Positions 9,215-17,436 of a stretch of DNA of 64,000 nucleotides are shown piece by piece. The DNA lies in NCBI GenBank assembly GCA_934130405.1, contig CAKOXX010000004.1:14386-78385 (forward strand), given 5' to 3'. The DNA comes from an uncultured Bacilli bacterium. Its GTDB lineage: Bacteria > Bacillota_I > Bacilli_A > RF39 > UBA660. The translations under genes and the position numbers were made by a program. Positions within the stretch are counted from its first letter, which is position 1; each line of letters opens with the position of its first letter. A model generated the notes under the pieces. That model was not told the DNA's origin. It was given only the letters and a program-made list of their open reading frames with translations, and ran no database searches.

Positions 9215-9308
9215 GAAATATAGGGCACCATCTGTCCGAATTTAAGCCTGTGGAGAAAAAAATTCTATGAAGCAGGAAGAATATATAAGCAGTGACTATA
9301 CATATTTC
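9215..9308 (+). other. possible structured RNA element between ychF and rpsF
   Basis: The longest untranslated stretch in the window (9137-9430, 294 bases). A closing stem GAAATAT (9215) / ATATTTC (9302) encloses GGGCA-CCATC-TGTCC, then GAATTT / AAATTC (9238, 9260). CCTG (9247) inside that second loop can pair with CAGG (9273), as in a pseudoknot. It lies upstream of the rpsF promoter. I could not match it to a known RNA family, and chance pairing is possible. Confidence 0.3.
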
Positions 9309-9332
9309 TAAGTAAAAAAACGTGTATTAGTC

Positions 9333-9361
9333 TAGACATATGCTTTATGTTCTGTTATAAT
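9333..9361 (+). promoter_or_regulatory. promoter of rpsF-ssb-rpsR
   Basis: TAGACA, 17 bp, TATAAT with an extended TG-T: one of the best promoters here, in keeping with a ribosomal protein operon. Confidence 0.8.
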
Positions 9362-9367
9362 ACAGTC

Positions 9368-9414
9368 GAGTATTTAAAATACTCCTTATCTAATAAAAGT
9401 TAGATCATATGTCC
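9368..9414 (+). promoter_or_regulatory. rpsF leader with two stem-loops
   Basis: GAGTATT-TAA-AATACTC (9368-9384) and ATCTAA-TAAAAG-TTAGAT (9388-9405) fill the leader between the predicted transcription start and the SD. S6:S18 autoregulation of rpsF leaders is known in other bacteria; I cannot confirm that motif here. Confidence 0.4.
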
Positions 9415-9430
9415 AAAAGGAGGTGTAATA

Positions 9431-9718
9431 ATGAATAAGTACGAAATTATGTTTATTGTTAAACCGGATTTAGAAGAGACTGCAATTAAAAAAGAAGCAG
9501 ATAGTCTAAAAAAAGTGTTAACAAACTTAGAAGCTAAATTTGTTGAGGAAAAAGCAATGGGACAAAGAGAATTAGCTTATGAAATTAAGAAATATAAGAA
9601 TGGTTATTATTTCCTATTTGTAGTAGAAGCTTCGCACGAAGCTGTAAAAGAATTTGACCGTTTAGCTGGTATCAACGAAAATATTTTACGTCATTTGATT
9701 ATTCGTAAAGAAGACTAG
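9431..9718 (+). CDS. rpsF: 30S ribosomal protein S6
   Basis: 95 aa S6. Opens MNKYEIMFIVKPDLEE, with the conserved middle AMGQRELAYEIKKYKNGYY and the C-terminal HLIIRKED. Binds 16S rRNA cooperatively with S18 in the platform of the small subunit. First gene of rpsF-ssb-rpsR, with a strong AAGGAGGTG SD and its own consensus promoter. Confidence 0.98.
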   Translation: MNKYEIMFIVKPDLEETAIKKEADSLKKVLTNLEAKFVEEKAMGQRELAYEIKKYKNGYYFLFVVEASHEAVKEFDRLAGINENILRHLIIRKED

Positions 9719-9732
9719 AAAAAGAGGTAACT

Positions 9733-10251
9733 ATGAATAAAGTAATTTTAATAGGTCGTCTAACAAGAGACCCTGAGTTACGTTATACTGGTAGTAACAC
9801 TCCAGTTGCAACATTTAGTCTTGCTGTAAATCGACCATTTACTAATCAAAGTGGTGAAAGAGAAGCAGACTTTATTAACTGTGTTGTTTGGAGAAAATTA
9901 GCAGAAACAGTAAAAAATTATTTATCTCAAGGTAGTCAAGTAGCGGTTGAAGGAAGAATTCAAACTAGAAATTATGATGACCAAAATGGTCAAAAGCGTT
10001 ATGTTACAGAAGTTATTGTAGAAAATATTGATTTTGTTGGTTCGAGAAGAGATAATGCCCAAGGACAAGCGTCTCAATCAGCACCAGCTATGCCATCTGC
10101 AAACTTTAATAATCAACCAACTTCAACTGAAGCAACTCCTTATGATTTTAGTGCAACACCATCTTCACCAGCAGGAGCTAATATATCAAGTGATCCTTAT
10201 GCTGAATTTGGTTCTAATATCGAGATAAATGATGATGAATTACCATTTTAA
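9733..10251 (+). CDS. ssb: single-stranded DNA-binding protein
   Basis: 172 aa. N-terminal OB fold (~1-105: MNKVILIGRLTRDPELRYT, FINCVVWRKLAE), then a Gln/Ser/Pro/Ala-rich flexible linker and the acidic tip DDELPF, which recruits replication and repair partners. Lies between rpsF and rpsR as in most Bacilli, separated from each by 14-15 bases, so one transcript. Coats single-stranded DNA at the fork. Confidence 0.98.
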   Translation: MNKVILIGRLTRDPELRYTGSNTPVATFSLAVNRPFTNQSGEREADFINCVVWRKLAETVKNYLSQGSQVAVEGRIQTRNYDDQNGQKRYVTEVIVENIDFVGSRRDNAQGQASQSAPAMPSANFNNQPTSTEATPYDFSATPSSPAGANISSDPYAEFGSNIEINDDELPF

Positions 10252-10266
10252 AAAGGAGGTTAATTT

Positions 10267-10482
10267 ATGGCAGAATTTTATCGTAAAAAGAAAAAAGTAT
10301 GTTTAATGTGTCAAGGTAAGAATTTTGATTATAAAGATGTTGATATTCTTAAAAAGTACGTTAACGAAAGAGGAAAAATTTTACCTCGCCGTGTTACAGG
10401 TGCTTGTGCTAAACATCAACGTGTTATTGCAAATGAAATTAAGAGAGCACGTCAAATTGCTTTATTACCATTCACAAAGTAA
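10267..10482 (+). CDS. rpsR: 30S ribosomal protein S18
   Basis: 71 aa. Basic S18 with [12 protein letters not shown] and the terminal block [17 protein letters not shown] followed by [11 protein letters not shown]. Partner of S6 on the 30S platform. The first part has two cysteines (VCLMCQG) consistent with the zinc-type S18 form. SD AAGGAGG; followed by a terminator that closes the operon. Confidence 0.98.
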   Translation: MAEFYRKKKKVCLMCQGKNFDYKDVDILKKYVNERGKILPRRVTGACAKHQRVIANEIKRARQIALLPFTK

Positions 10483-10488
10483 TATTTT

Positions 10489-10521
10489 AAAGTTGAAAAT
10501 AGATTAGTTTTCGACTTTTTT
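10489..10521 (+). terminator. terminator of the rpsF operon
   Basis: AAAGTTGAAAA / TTTTCGACTTT (11 bp, one G-U) with an 8-base loop and T run. Confidence 0.85.
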
Positions 10522-10557
10522 ATTTATAATTAATACTTAGCAAAAATCTTAGAGAGT

Positions 10558-10588
10558 TTGATTTTTAAAGCTAAAAATGATATATTAT
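10558..10588 (+). promoter_or_regulatory. promoter of the gdpP-like-rplI-dnaB operon
   Basis: TTGATT, 17 bp, TATATT (overlapping TATTAT two bases later), just after the rpsR terminator. Confidence 0.55.
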
Positions 10589-10602
10589 AACTGTAATTTC
10601 AT

Positions 10603-10630
10603 AAGGAAGAATTAACATCTTCTTTTTTTA
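10603..10630 (+). promoter_or_regulatory. terminator-like leader hairpin (attenuator?)
   Basis: AAGGAAGA / TCTTCTTT 8-bp stem (one G-U) with a 7-base loop and a following T run, between the promoter and the first gene of the operon. It could attenuate transcription into the phosphodiesterase-rplI-dnaB genes. Confidence 0.45.
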
Positions 10631-10652
10631 AAATTGAATAGAGGTGGTTGTT

Positions 10653-11642
10653 TTGAAAATTAATGAAAAGAAAAAAGAATTAAAAAAATTAATTCGTGGT
10701 GCTAAGACTGTGTTTATAATGGCTCATAAGAATTTGGATTTAGATGCACTAGGTAGTTCAATAGGGTTATATTCAATCTTAGAAAAGCAAAAGAAAAATT
10801 GTTTTCTAGTAATAAATGATAAAGAACATGAGCTAGGCGTTGAAAAGGTTTTGAGAGAATTAGATGGTTGCTTACAGATAATAACAGGTCAGGAAGTAGA
10901 AGATAATCTTTACCTTCGTAAAAAAAGAAACTTATTATTCATTCTAGATACTAATAAAAAAGAATTAGTTCAAGATTATGAAATAGTTTCCTTGTTTGAT
11001 GATGAACAAATTGTTATAATAGATCATCATGAACTTGGTAAAACATCGATTGAATGTAGTAATAGAATAATTGATAATACAGCATCAAGTACATGTGAAA
11101 TGATAACTAATCTAATAGAGGAATATAACTCATCAATAGACCCATATTATGCGACATTATTATTATCAGGAATAGTCCTAGATACAAATAACTTTACATT
11201 AAAAACTAACAACGAGACATATTATAGTGCTTATTATCTATCTTGCTTAGGTGCTAGTACCACCAAAGTTCAATATTTATTGAAACAAGACTTGAAAGAT
11301 TATATGGAACGTCAAAAATTAATTACCAATGTTCAAGTAACTGATAATAAAATAGCAATAGCTAAAGGAAGCAGTTATGCAATCTATAGAAAAGAAGATT
11401 TAGCAAAAATAGCTGATACTTTATTATTCTTTAATGATATAGAATTATCATTTGTGATAGCAAAAACCTCTAATAATATAACGTCAGTTAGTGGACGAAG
11501 TATTGGTAAAAAAAGTATAGCTAACATTTTATCTAAGCTAGGTGGTGGTGGCGATAAAATGGGTGGAGCAGCCCAATTTGAAAATGTTCCAATAAGTAAA
11601 GTTGCAGAAAAATTAAATCAAGCTATAAAGGAGGAAGACTAA
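10653..11642 (+). CDS. DHH/DHHA1 phosphodiesterase, GdpP-like but lacking membrane, PAS and GGDEF domains
   Basis: 329 aa from a TTG start 5 bases after GAGGTGG. Position directly before rplI-dnaB is that of gdpP (yybT), the c-di-AMP phosphodiesterase, but full GdpP is ~650 aa. Only the catalytic module is present. Manganese-site residues visible are H25, D29/D31 ([10 protein letters not shown]), D99, the DHH triad at 124-126 and D177 (LDTNNF). The DHHA1 motif near 297-310 reads [12 protein letters not shown], with Asp where GdpP usually has His. It probably cleaves c-di-AMP or a related small nucleotide (pApA, nanoRNA) in the cytosol. Ends by TAATG overlap with rplI. Confidence 0.85.
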   Translation: MKINEKKKELKKLIRGAKTVFIMAHKNLDLDALGSSIGLYSILEKQKKNCFLVINDKEHELGVEKVLRELDGCLQIITGQEVEDNLYLRKKRNLLFILDTNKKELVQDYEIVSLFDDEQIVIIDHHELGKTSIECSNRIIDNTASSTCEMITNLIEEYNSSIDPYYATLLLSGIVLDTNNFTLKTNNETYYSAYYLSCLGASTTKVQYLLKQDLKDYMERQKLITNVQVTDNKIAIAKGSSYAIYRKEDLAKIADTLLFFNDIELSFVIAKTSNNITSVSGRSIGKKSIANILSKLGGGGDKMGGAAQFENVPISKVAEKLNQAIKEED

Positions 11643-12082
11643 TGAAAGTAATTTTTCGTCAAGATGTAAAAGGTGTAGGAAAAAAAGATGATATAAAAGA
11701 AGTAAAAGATGGTTATGCCATAAACTTTTTGATAAAGAAAAATCTTGCAGTAGTAGCAAATCAAGAGAACTTAACTAAACTAAAAAAAGAACAATCACAA
11801 AGAAAAGAAGAATATAATAATGCTAAGCAAGAAGCAATCGAAGAAAAGAAAAAGTTAGAAAAGTTGACATTAACGTTTAAAGTAAAAACTGGTGAAGGAG
11901 ATCGTGTCTTTGGAAGTATTAGTCAAAAACAAATCAAAGAAGAATTAAAAGCAAATGGTTTTAATATAGAAAAAAATCAAATTAAATTGCAAGATTCTTT
12001 AGCTTCTTTAGGATTTCATAAAGTTGAAATAGAACTACATAAAGAAGTTAATGCAATCATTAAAGTTCATTTAGTAAAGTAA
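11642..12082 (+). CDS. rplI: 50S ribosomal protein L9
   Basis: 146 aa. N-terminal RNA-binding domain ([21 protein letters not shown], then GYAINFLI), a long Lys/Glu connecting helix (~45-80) and the C-terminal domain ending VHLVK. Sits at the base of the L1 stalk and helps keep reading frame. Start overlaps the previous stop by one base; dnaB follows after 10 bases. Confidence 0.97.
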   Translation: MKVIFRQDVKGVGKKDDIKEVKDGYAINFLIKKNLAVVANQENLTKLKKEQSQRKEEYNNAKQEAIEEKKKLEKLTLTFKVKTGEGDRVFGSISQKQIKEELKANGFNIEKNQIKLQDSLASLGFHKVEIELHKEVNAIIKVHLVK

Positions 12083-12092
12083 GGAGGTAAAA

Positions 12093-13439
12093 ATGGCCTT
12101 AAGAGAATTACCTAATAATAAAGAAGCAGAAATGAGTGTTTTAGGTTCATGTTTTTTATCAACAGCTGCTGCTACTTTAGCAATAGAAAATTTAACTGAA
12201 TCTAGCTTTTTTGATTTAAGAAATGCAAAAATCTTTAAGGCTTTTCAAAACTTACACGAAGAAAAAATACCATTAGACTTAACAACAGTAACGACAGAGC
12301 TTACAAAGATGAATGCTTTAACAGAAGCGGGAGGAGTATCTTATTTAACTGAAATAGTTGAATTTGTTCCTACTGCCAGTAATATAGATTATTATATTCA
12401 AGAAGTGGAAAAAACTGCTCTTTTAAGAGGACTAATTGATACTGCAACTAATATAGTAACACTTGGTTATAATCAAGAAGAAAATGTCAATGATATTTTA
12501 GATTTAGCAGAAAAACAAATATTAAACATAGCTAAGAATCGAAAAAGTGGCGAATTTCAAAGCATTCAGGATGTATTAATTAAAACACAGGAAGACCTCG
12601 AAAAATTAGCAGAGTCAAAAGGAGAGATAACTGGAATAGCAACAGGGTGGTATGACTTTGATAAGTTAACCGCTGGGCTTCATGAAAATGAAATGATAAT
12701 AATAGCAGCTCGTCCAGGTATGGGTAAAACTGCTTTTGCTCTAAATCTTGCCACTTATGTAACTACTCATTCTGATAATACCGTAGCAGTATTCAACTTA
12801 GAAATGGGAGCTAGTCAGTTAGCTAATCGTATTATTTCATCACTTGGTCAAATAGAAGGTTATAAAATGCGTACTGGTAAATTATTAAATCAAGATTGGA
12901 AAAGATTTAATGAAGCTACAACCCAATTATCAAAAGCCAAGCTATATATAGATGATACTCCAGGAATAACAATTGGAGAGATAAGAGCAAAATGTAGAAG
13001 ATTGGCAAGTTCTAGTGATGGATTAGATTTAGTAATAATCGATTATTTACAACTTATTTCTGGTGGTAAGAATTATGGAAGTAATAGACAACAAGAAGTA
13101 GCAGATATTTCGCGTAGTTTAAAGACGTTAGCTATGGAACTTCATATTCCAATAATAGCTTTAGCTCAGTTGTCACGAAGTGTTGAAGGAAGAGAAGATA
13201 AGAGACCTATGCTTTCAGATTTACGTGAATCTGGTTCTATTGAACAGGATGCTGACTTAGTAGGATTTTTGTATCGAGATGACTACTATAATAAAGAAGC
13301 AAAAAAAGATGCTACTAGTGTCAGTGAATTTATTATCGCTAAGCATAGAAATGGTCCTCAGGCAACAATTCAATTGCTATTTAAAAAAGACACATCAACC
13401 TTTCTTAATATGACAAATGGTCCAGAAGAGGAGGAATAA
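12093..13439 (+). CDS. dnaB: replicative DNA helicase DnaB (Bacillus DnaC)
   Basis: 448 aa. N-terminal DnaB domain (~8-110), linker, then a RecA-like ATPase with Walker A ARPGMGKT at 206-213, Walker B VIIDYLQLISG and C-terminal SIEQDADLVGFLYRDDYY. Hexameric fork helicase. AAGGAGG SD. The frame ends in a Glu-rich tail whose GAGGAGG codons double as the SD of the next gene. No intein seen. Confidence 0.98.
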   Translation: MALRELPNNKEAEMSVLGSCFLSTAAATLAIENLTESSFFDLRNAKIFKAFQNLHEEKIPLDLTTVTTELTKMNALTEAGGVSYLTEIVEFVPTASNIDYYIQEVEKTALLRGLIDTATNIVTLGYNQEENVNDILDLAEKQILNIAKNRKSGEFQSIQDVLIKTQEDLEKLAESKGEITGIATGWYDFDKLTAGLHENEMIIIAARPGMGKTAFALNLATYVTTHSDNTVAVFNLEMGASQLANRIISSLGQIEGYKMRTGKLLNQDWKRFNEATTQLSKAKLYIDDTPGITIGEIRAKCRRLASSSDGLDLVIIDYLQLISGGKNYGSNRQQEVADISRSLKTLAMELHIPIIALAQLSRSVEGREDKRPMLSDLRESGSIEQDADLVGFLYRDDYYNKEAKKDATSVSEFIIAKHRNGPQATIQLLFKKDTSTFLNMTNGPEEEE

Positions 13440-13440
13440 A

Positions 13441-14940
13441 ATGGGGAAAAAAATATTAATAATAAGTGCAGCTCTTGCAGTTAGTGCACTACTAGTTTTA
13501 TATATTCCATCACCAAAAGCAAAAAATCCACAAGATGTTTATCGAGTTTATTTGAAAGGTAGTTCTTTGGGACTTATTGAAAATAAGGAAGAATTAGAAC
13601 AATATATTGATAAGGAACAAGAAAAAATAAAAAATAAGTATAAAGTAGATAAAGTGTATGCACCAGAAGATTTAAAAGTTGTTAAAGAAATAACTTATCA
13701 AGAAAAAATATCTACAACTAAAGAAATATATGAAAAAATTAAAGATTTAGAGTCATTTACAATTAATGGTTATGCCATAAAAATAAAAGGTATAGATAGT
13801 ACAAATGAACAAGGAGAAACACAAAAAGGTGTGGACCAGACAATTTATGTTCTAGATAAGACAGTTTTTACAGATGCAATGGATAAAACTATTAGGTCAT
13901 TTGTAAATAATGATGATTATGAAAAATATTTAAATAATAAGCAAAAAGAAATTAAAGATACTGGTACAATTATTGAAAATGTTTATATAGAAAATAAAAT
14001 AACTGTAAAAAATACAAAAATACCGGTAGATAAAACAATTTATGAAAAAGTTGATGATTTAAGTAGATATTTATTATTTGGAACACTAGATGAGTATCAA
14101 AAATATACAGTACAAGATGGTGATACAATTAGTGATATTGCATTTAATAATAAATTATCAAATAAAGAATTTCTAATTGCTAATCCAACGTTTAAAGATG
14201 AAAACAGTTTACTCTTTGCAGGACAACAAGTAACAATTAATATCATTAAACCACAATTTAGATTAGTAGAAATAGATCATACAGTTTTTGATCAGGAAAT
14301 TAAGTATGAAACAGAAGTTAAGTATGATGAAAATAAAATGGTTGGTACCGAAGAAGTAACTCAAAAAGGAGAAAATGGTCTTCAAAGAGTAACTAGTAAA
14401 GTTCAAAAAATTAATGGTCAAGTAGAAAGTTCAGTTATTAATGAAAGTGCTACTGAAAGATTAAAAGAACCAGTAAAAGAAATTATAGTTAAAGGTAAAA
14501 AACAAAATTCTTATTCATCTGGTATAGATATAACTGGTACTACAAAAGTTGAAGGTTACTGGAAATGGCCTACGACAACTCCATATACAATTAACAGTCC
14601 ATATGGTTATCGTTGGGGAACACTTCATGATGGAGTTGATATTGGTGGCGGTTATGGTTCACCAATCTATGCAGCTAATAATGGGGTAGTAGTTCAATCA
14701 AGTTATAAATGGGATAATGGAGAGTATATAGTAATTAATCATAATAATGGATATTATACTATGTATGCTCATTTATCTGCTAGATATGTAAAAGTAGGAC
14801 AAAATGTTTCTATTGGACAACAAATAGGAGCAATGGGAAAAACTGGTTTTGCAACGGGAACACATTTACACTTTGGACTTTTCAGGGGATTTCCTTACCG
14901 AAGAGGTTCAACTTCCGTGCAACCACTTAGTTTATTTTAA
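13441..14940 (+). CDS. membrane-anchored LysM-G5-M23 peptidoglycan endopeptidase
   Basis: 499 aa. N-terminal signal anchor (~4-24), a coiled, Lys/Glu-rich stretch, a LysM domain (~222-267: YTVQDGDTISDIA...GQQV), a G5-like domain (~277-353) and an M23 (LytM) domain (~374-497). Zinc ligands are visible in HDGVD near 396-400 and the HLHF motif near 475. This cell-surface enzyme would bind peptidoglycan and cut peptide cross-links during growth. The upstream in-frame ATG at 13417 is rejected because the SD AGAGGAGG lies after it. Position between dnaB and walJ fits a wall-homeostasis neighbourhood. Confidence 0.9.
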   Translation: MGKKILIISAALAVSALLVLYIPSPKAKNPQDVYRVYLKGSSLGLIENKEELEQYIDKEQEKIKNKYKVDKVYAPEDLKVVKEITYQEKISTTKEIYEKIKDLESFTINGYAIKIKGIDSTNEQGETQKGVDQTIYVLDKTVFTDAMDKTIRSFVNNDDYEKYLNNKQKEIKDTGTIIENVYIENKITVKNTKIPVDKTIYEKVDDLSRYLLFGTLDEYQKYTVQDGDTISDIAFNNKLSNKEFLIANPTFKDENSLLFAGQQVTINIIKPQFRLVEIDHTVFDQEIKYETEVKYDENKMVGTEEVTQKGENGLQRVTSKVQKINGQVESSVINESATERLKEPVKEIIVKGKKQNSYSSGIDITGTTKVEGYWKWPTTTPYTINSPYGYRWGTLHDGVDIGGGYGSPIYAANNGVVVQSSYKWDNGEYIVINHNNGYYTMYAHLSARYVKVGQNVSIGQQIGAMGKTGFATGTHLHFGLFRGFPYRRGSTSVQPLSLF

Positions 14941-15704
14941 TGAAAATAATAACGTTAGCGAGTGGTTCCAAAGGAAATACTTCTTATATAGAAGTAGGAA
15001 ATACTCGCTTTCTTATTGATATAGGTATAACTTACAGGCACTTATTAGAAAGATTAGCCGAAATTGATAGAAGTATTGATGATATAGATGCTTTACTTAT
15101 TACACATACTCATTCAGATCATATTAAGGGACTAAAAGTGTTTGTTAAACACAATAATGTACCTGTATATATAAGAGAAGAAATGTATAAAGAATTAAAA
15201 GAGATATTACCTAAAGAAAAAATAGAATTATATAATGATAAAATGCATTTAAAAGATGTTACAATAGATTTGGTTCATACTTCTCACGATGCTCCTGGTT
15301 CTGTTGGTTTTTTGATAAGTAGTGATTCAAGTAGTTTAGTTTATATTACTGATACTGGTTATATAAATGAAAAATATTATAATTTATTATCTAATCGAGA
15401 AATATATTATATTGAAAGTAATCACGATGAACAAATGCTTTTGATAGGACCTTATCCACATTATTTAAAACAAAGAATACTAAGTGATAGGGGACACTTA
15501 TCTAATGGAGCTACAGCTACATATTTAGAAAAATTTATCGGAGAAAAAACGAAATACATAATTCTAGGACATATAAGTGAAACAAATAATACTAAAGAAT
15601 TAGCATTTAATACTACTAAAGAAGCGATTGAAAGAACTAAATATAGACCTAAAATATTAATAGCTAGTCAAGAAGAAATAGGAGAGGTGGTTGAAGTTAG
15701 ATGA
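14940..15704 (+). CDS. walJ: metallo-beta-lactamase fold hydrolase WalJ (YycJ)
   Basis: 254 aa. HTHSDH metal motif at residues 56-61, further ligands in HTSHDAPGSVGF and the terminal GHISETNN. WalJ homologues sit near walRK and are linked to coordination of cell division with wall turnover and to exonuclease activity. The walRK-yycHI genes that precede it in Bacillus are not here. Starts on the last base of the previous stop (TAATG) and overlaps rlmH by 4. Confidence 0.92.
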   Translation: MKIITLASGSKGNTSYIEVGNTRFLIDIGITYRHLLERLAEIDRSIDDIDALLITHTHSDHIKGLKVFVKHNNVPVYIREEMYKELKEILPKEKIELYNDKMHLKDVTIDLVHTSHDAPGSVGFLISSDSSSLVYITDTGYINEKYYNLLSNREIYYIESNHDEQMLLIGPYPHYLKQRILSDRGHLSNGATATYLEKFIGEKTKYIILGHISETNNTKELAFNTTKEAIERTKYRPKILIASQEEIGEVVEVR

Positions 15705-16156
15705 TAAAATTAATAGTAGTAGGTAAAATCAAAGAAAAATATTTTACAGGTGCTATTAAAGAATATGAAAAAAGATTGAGTAAGTATACAAAATTAAATA
15801 TTGTAGAAGTAGCAGATTGTGGTATAGAAGAGCTAGATAAATCTTTAAGAATAGAAAAAGATGCTATTATGAAACATCTTTTCTTAAGAGATTATATTAT
15901 TTTATTAGATGTAAAGGGAAAAGAAATGACATCTATAGAAATGGCCAAGGTAATGGCTGATAGAGAAATGAATAACAGTAATATTACATTTATTATTGGG
16001 GGAAGTAATGGTTTTCATCAAGACATCTATAATATAGCAAAAGAAAAATGGTCATTTTCTAAATTAACCTTTCCTCATCAGTTATTTAGAATAATGTTTT
16101 TAGAACAACTATATCGTACATATAAAATAAGAAATAATGAAAAATATCATAAGTAG
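15701..16156 (+). CDS. rlmH: 23S rRNA (pseudouridine-1915-N3) methyltransferase RlmH
   Basis: 151 aa SPOUT methyltransferase. Contains YIILLDVKGKEMTS, FIIGGSNGFHQDI (SAM knot) and the C-terminal LTFPHQLFRIMFLEQLYRTY. Methylates pseudouridine 1915 in helix 69 of assembled ribosomes. ATGA overlap with walJ, as found in Bacillus and Staphylococcus. Confidence 0.97.
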   Translation: MIKLIVVGKIKEKYFTGAIKEYEKRLSKYTKLNIVEVADCGIEELDKSLRIEKDAIMKHLFLRDYIILLDVKGKEMTSIEMAKVMADREMNNSNITFIIGGSNGFHQDIYNIAKEKWSFSKLTFPHQLFRIMFLEQLYRTYKIRNNEKYHK

Positions 16157-16167
16157 GAGTTGAAAAA

Positions 16168-16833
16168 ATGATAGGTAATGATTGGGATGAACATTTAAAG
16201 ACAGAATATGATAAAACTTATTTTAAAGAACTATTAGAATTTGTTGATGGTGAATATCATACTAAAGAAATATATCCAAGAAAAAATGAAATATTTAATG
16301 CTTTTAGAAATACTTCTTATAAAGATACAAAAGTAGTTCTTTTAGGACAAGATCCTTATCATGGTGTTAATCAAGCTCAAGGACTTTCATTTTCAGTACG
16401 CGATGGTTTAAAAAAACCACCAAGTCTTGTTAATATCTTCAAGGAATTAGAAAGTGACTTGGGAATTCCTTTTCCTGAAAAAAATAGTTTATTACCTTGG
16501 GCTAATGAAGGAGTTTTATTATTAAATAGTGTTTTAACAGTAGAAAAAGATAAAGCTGCTTCTCATAGTCATCGTGGTTGGGAAGAATTCACTGATAAAG
16601 TAATAGAAGAAGTAAATAAAAAAGATGAACCAGTTGTTTTTATTTTCTGGGGGAATTATGCTAGAGCTAAAAAGGTATTAGTTACTAATCCTAAACATTT
16701 AGTTCTAGAATCTGCTCATCCATCACCATTTTCCGCATATAATGGCTTTTTTGGAAGTAGACCTTTCTCTAAAACTAATGAATTTTTAAAAGAAAATAAT
16801 CTTAAACCAATTAATTGGAACATTGAAAGATAA
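16168..16833 (+). CDS. ung: uracil-DNA glycosylase, family 1
   Basis: 221 aa. Catalytic motif GQDPYHG at residues 60-66 (Asp62), uracil-pocket LLLNSVLTV, and the DNA-contact loop HPSPFSAYNGFFGSRPFS near the C-terminus. Removes uracil from DNA in base-excision repair. Last gene of the rightward run from the phosphodiesterase; faces the leftward LemA gene. Confidence 0.98.
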   Translation: MIGNDWDEHLKTEYDKTYFKELLEFVDGEYHTKEIYPRKNEIFNAFRNTSYKDTKVVLLGQDPYHGVNQAQGLSFSVRDGLKKPPSLVNIFKELESDLGIPFPEKNSLLPWANEGVLLLNSVLTVEKDKAASHSHRGWEEFTDKVIEEVNKKDEPVVFIFWGNYARAKKVLVTNPKHLVLESAHPSPFSAYNGFFGSRPFSKTNEFLKENNLKPINWNIER

Positions 16834-16854
16834 AAAGAACCTCAATGGTCCTTT
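16832..16854 (-). terminator. terminator of the LemA gene
   Basis: Read on the - strand: AAAGGACC - ATTGA - GGTTCTTT (one G-U) then T's. On the + strand the G-U position becomes a mismatch, so it favours leftward termination. Confidence 0.7.
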
Positions 16855-17368
16855 ACTTAGAGAGAATTGCAAAAGATTCTCTTTTTTCAATTTTATAAAT
16901 ATCTAATTCTTTATAGTGTAAAAAGAAACCAACAATATTACTTGGAAATTTATGTCTATAATTATTTATCTCCACAGCATTGTCATTATAATATTTTAAG
17001 ACCCCCTTCAAGTCACACTCATTATCATCAAAACGGTCTATTAAATTATTAAGTTTTTTGTTAGATTCATATTCTTCGTCATCAGCTTCTTTTAGAAGTT
17101 TATTACCAATAGAATTTAATTCTATATAACATTGATGACTAGTTAGTTCCTTTCCTTTGAATTCTTCTAACTCTTTTATCTTATCTTTATCAATAATTTG
17201 AGCTATTTTTAAAAGAATTTCTATTTTTTTCTCAATAATTATTTCAATATTGTTGTTGGCTTCCGATACCTTTAAAAAATAAAAGTCATATTTCTTTTTA
17301 AAATGTAAAAATATTATTATAAAAAGTAAAATAAGGAAAAGTACTATTCCACATATAACGTATAACAT
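16853..17368 (-). CDS. lemA: LemA-family membrane protein
   Basis: 171 aa. One N-terminal membrane helix (~2-22), then long helices. The LemA fingerprint is the C-terminal YYNDNAVEINNYRHKFPSN followed by IVGFFLHYKE. Topology: short outside N-terminus, helical bundle inside. The function of LemA proteins is not firmly known. Downstream of PBP1A on the - strand but with its own extended -10, and separated by a terminator. Both neighbours' signals overlap its ends. Confidence 0.88.
   Translation of the reverse strand: MLYVICGIVLFLILLFIIIFLHFKKKYDFYFLKVSEANNNIEIIIEKKIEILLKIAQIIDKDKIKELEEFKGKELTSHQCYIELNSIGNKLLKEADDEEYESNKKLNNLIDRFDDNECDLKGVLKYYNDNAVEINNYRHKFPSNIVGFFLHYKELDIYKIEKRESFAILSK
16861..16887 (+). 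terminator. terminator of ung, inside the lemA 3' end
   Basis: AGAGAAT - 8-base loop - ATTCTCT followed by T's on the + strand. The stem is the last coding part of the convergent LemA gene. Confidence 0.75.
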
Positions 17369-17387
17369 CCTACCACATCCTAAACGA

Positions 17388-17393
17388 ATTATA
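17388..17393 (-). promoter_or_regulatory. extended -10 of lemA
   Basis: On the - strand TG-A-TATAAT, about 20 bases upstream of the lemA start and after the PBP1A terminator. Only the -10 is clear. Confidence 0.5.
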
Positions 17394-17395
17394 TC

Positions 17396-17424
17396 AAAGA
17401 AAAAAGAAGATTACAATTATCTTC
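17396..17424 (-). terminator. terminator of the PBP1A gene
   Basis: On the - strand GAAGAT - 7-base loop - ATCTTC followed by TTTTTTCTTT. Confidence 0.85.
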
Positions 17425-17436
17425 CAAAATATTTCC

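Noticed and set aside
9153..9221. 22-codon open frame beginning ATGAAAGCT in the ychF-rpsF gap
   Set aside because: No SD and no recognisable product; AT-rich chance frame.
9215..9308. Assigning the structured gap to 6S, SRP or RNase P RNA
   Set aside because: Lacks the SRP tetraloop/GNAR core, the RNase P GAGGAAAGUCC core and a clear 6S central bubble.
10028..10507. Open frames overlapping ssb and rpsR in other phases
   Set aside because: Shadows of well-identified genes, with low-complexity His/Gln/Leu products and no SD.
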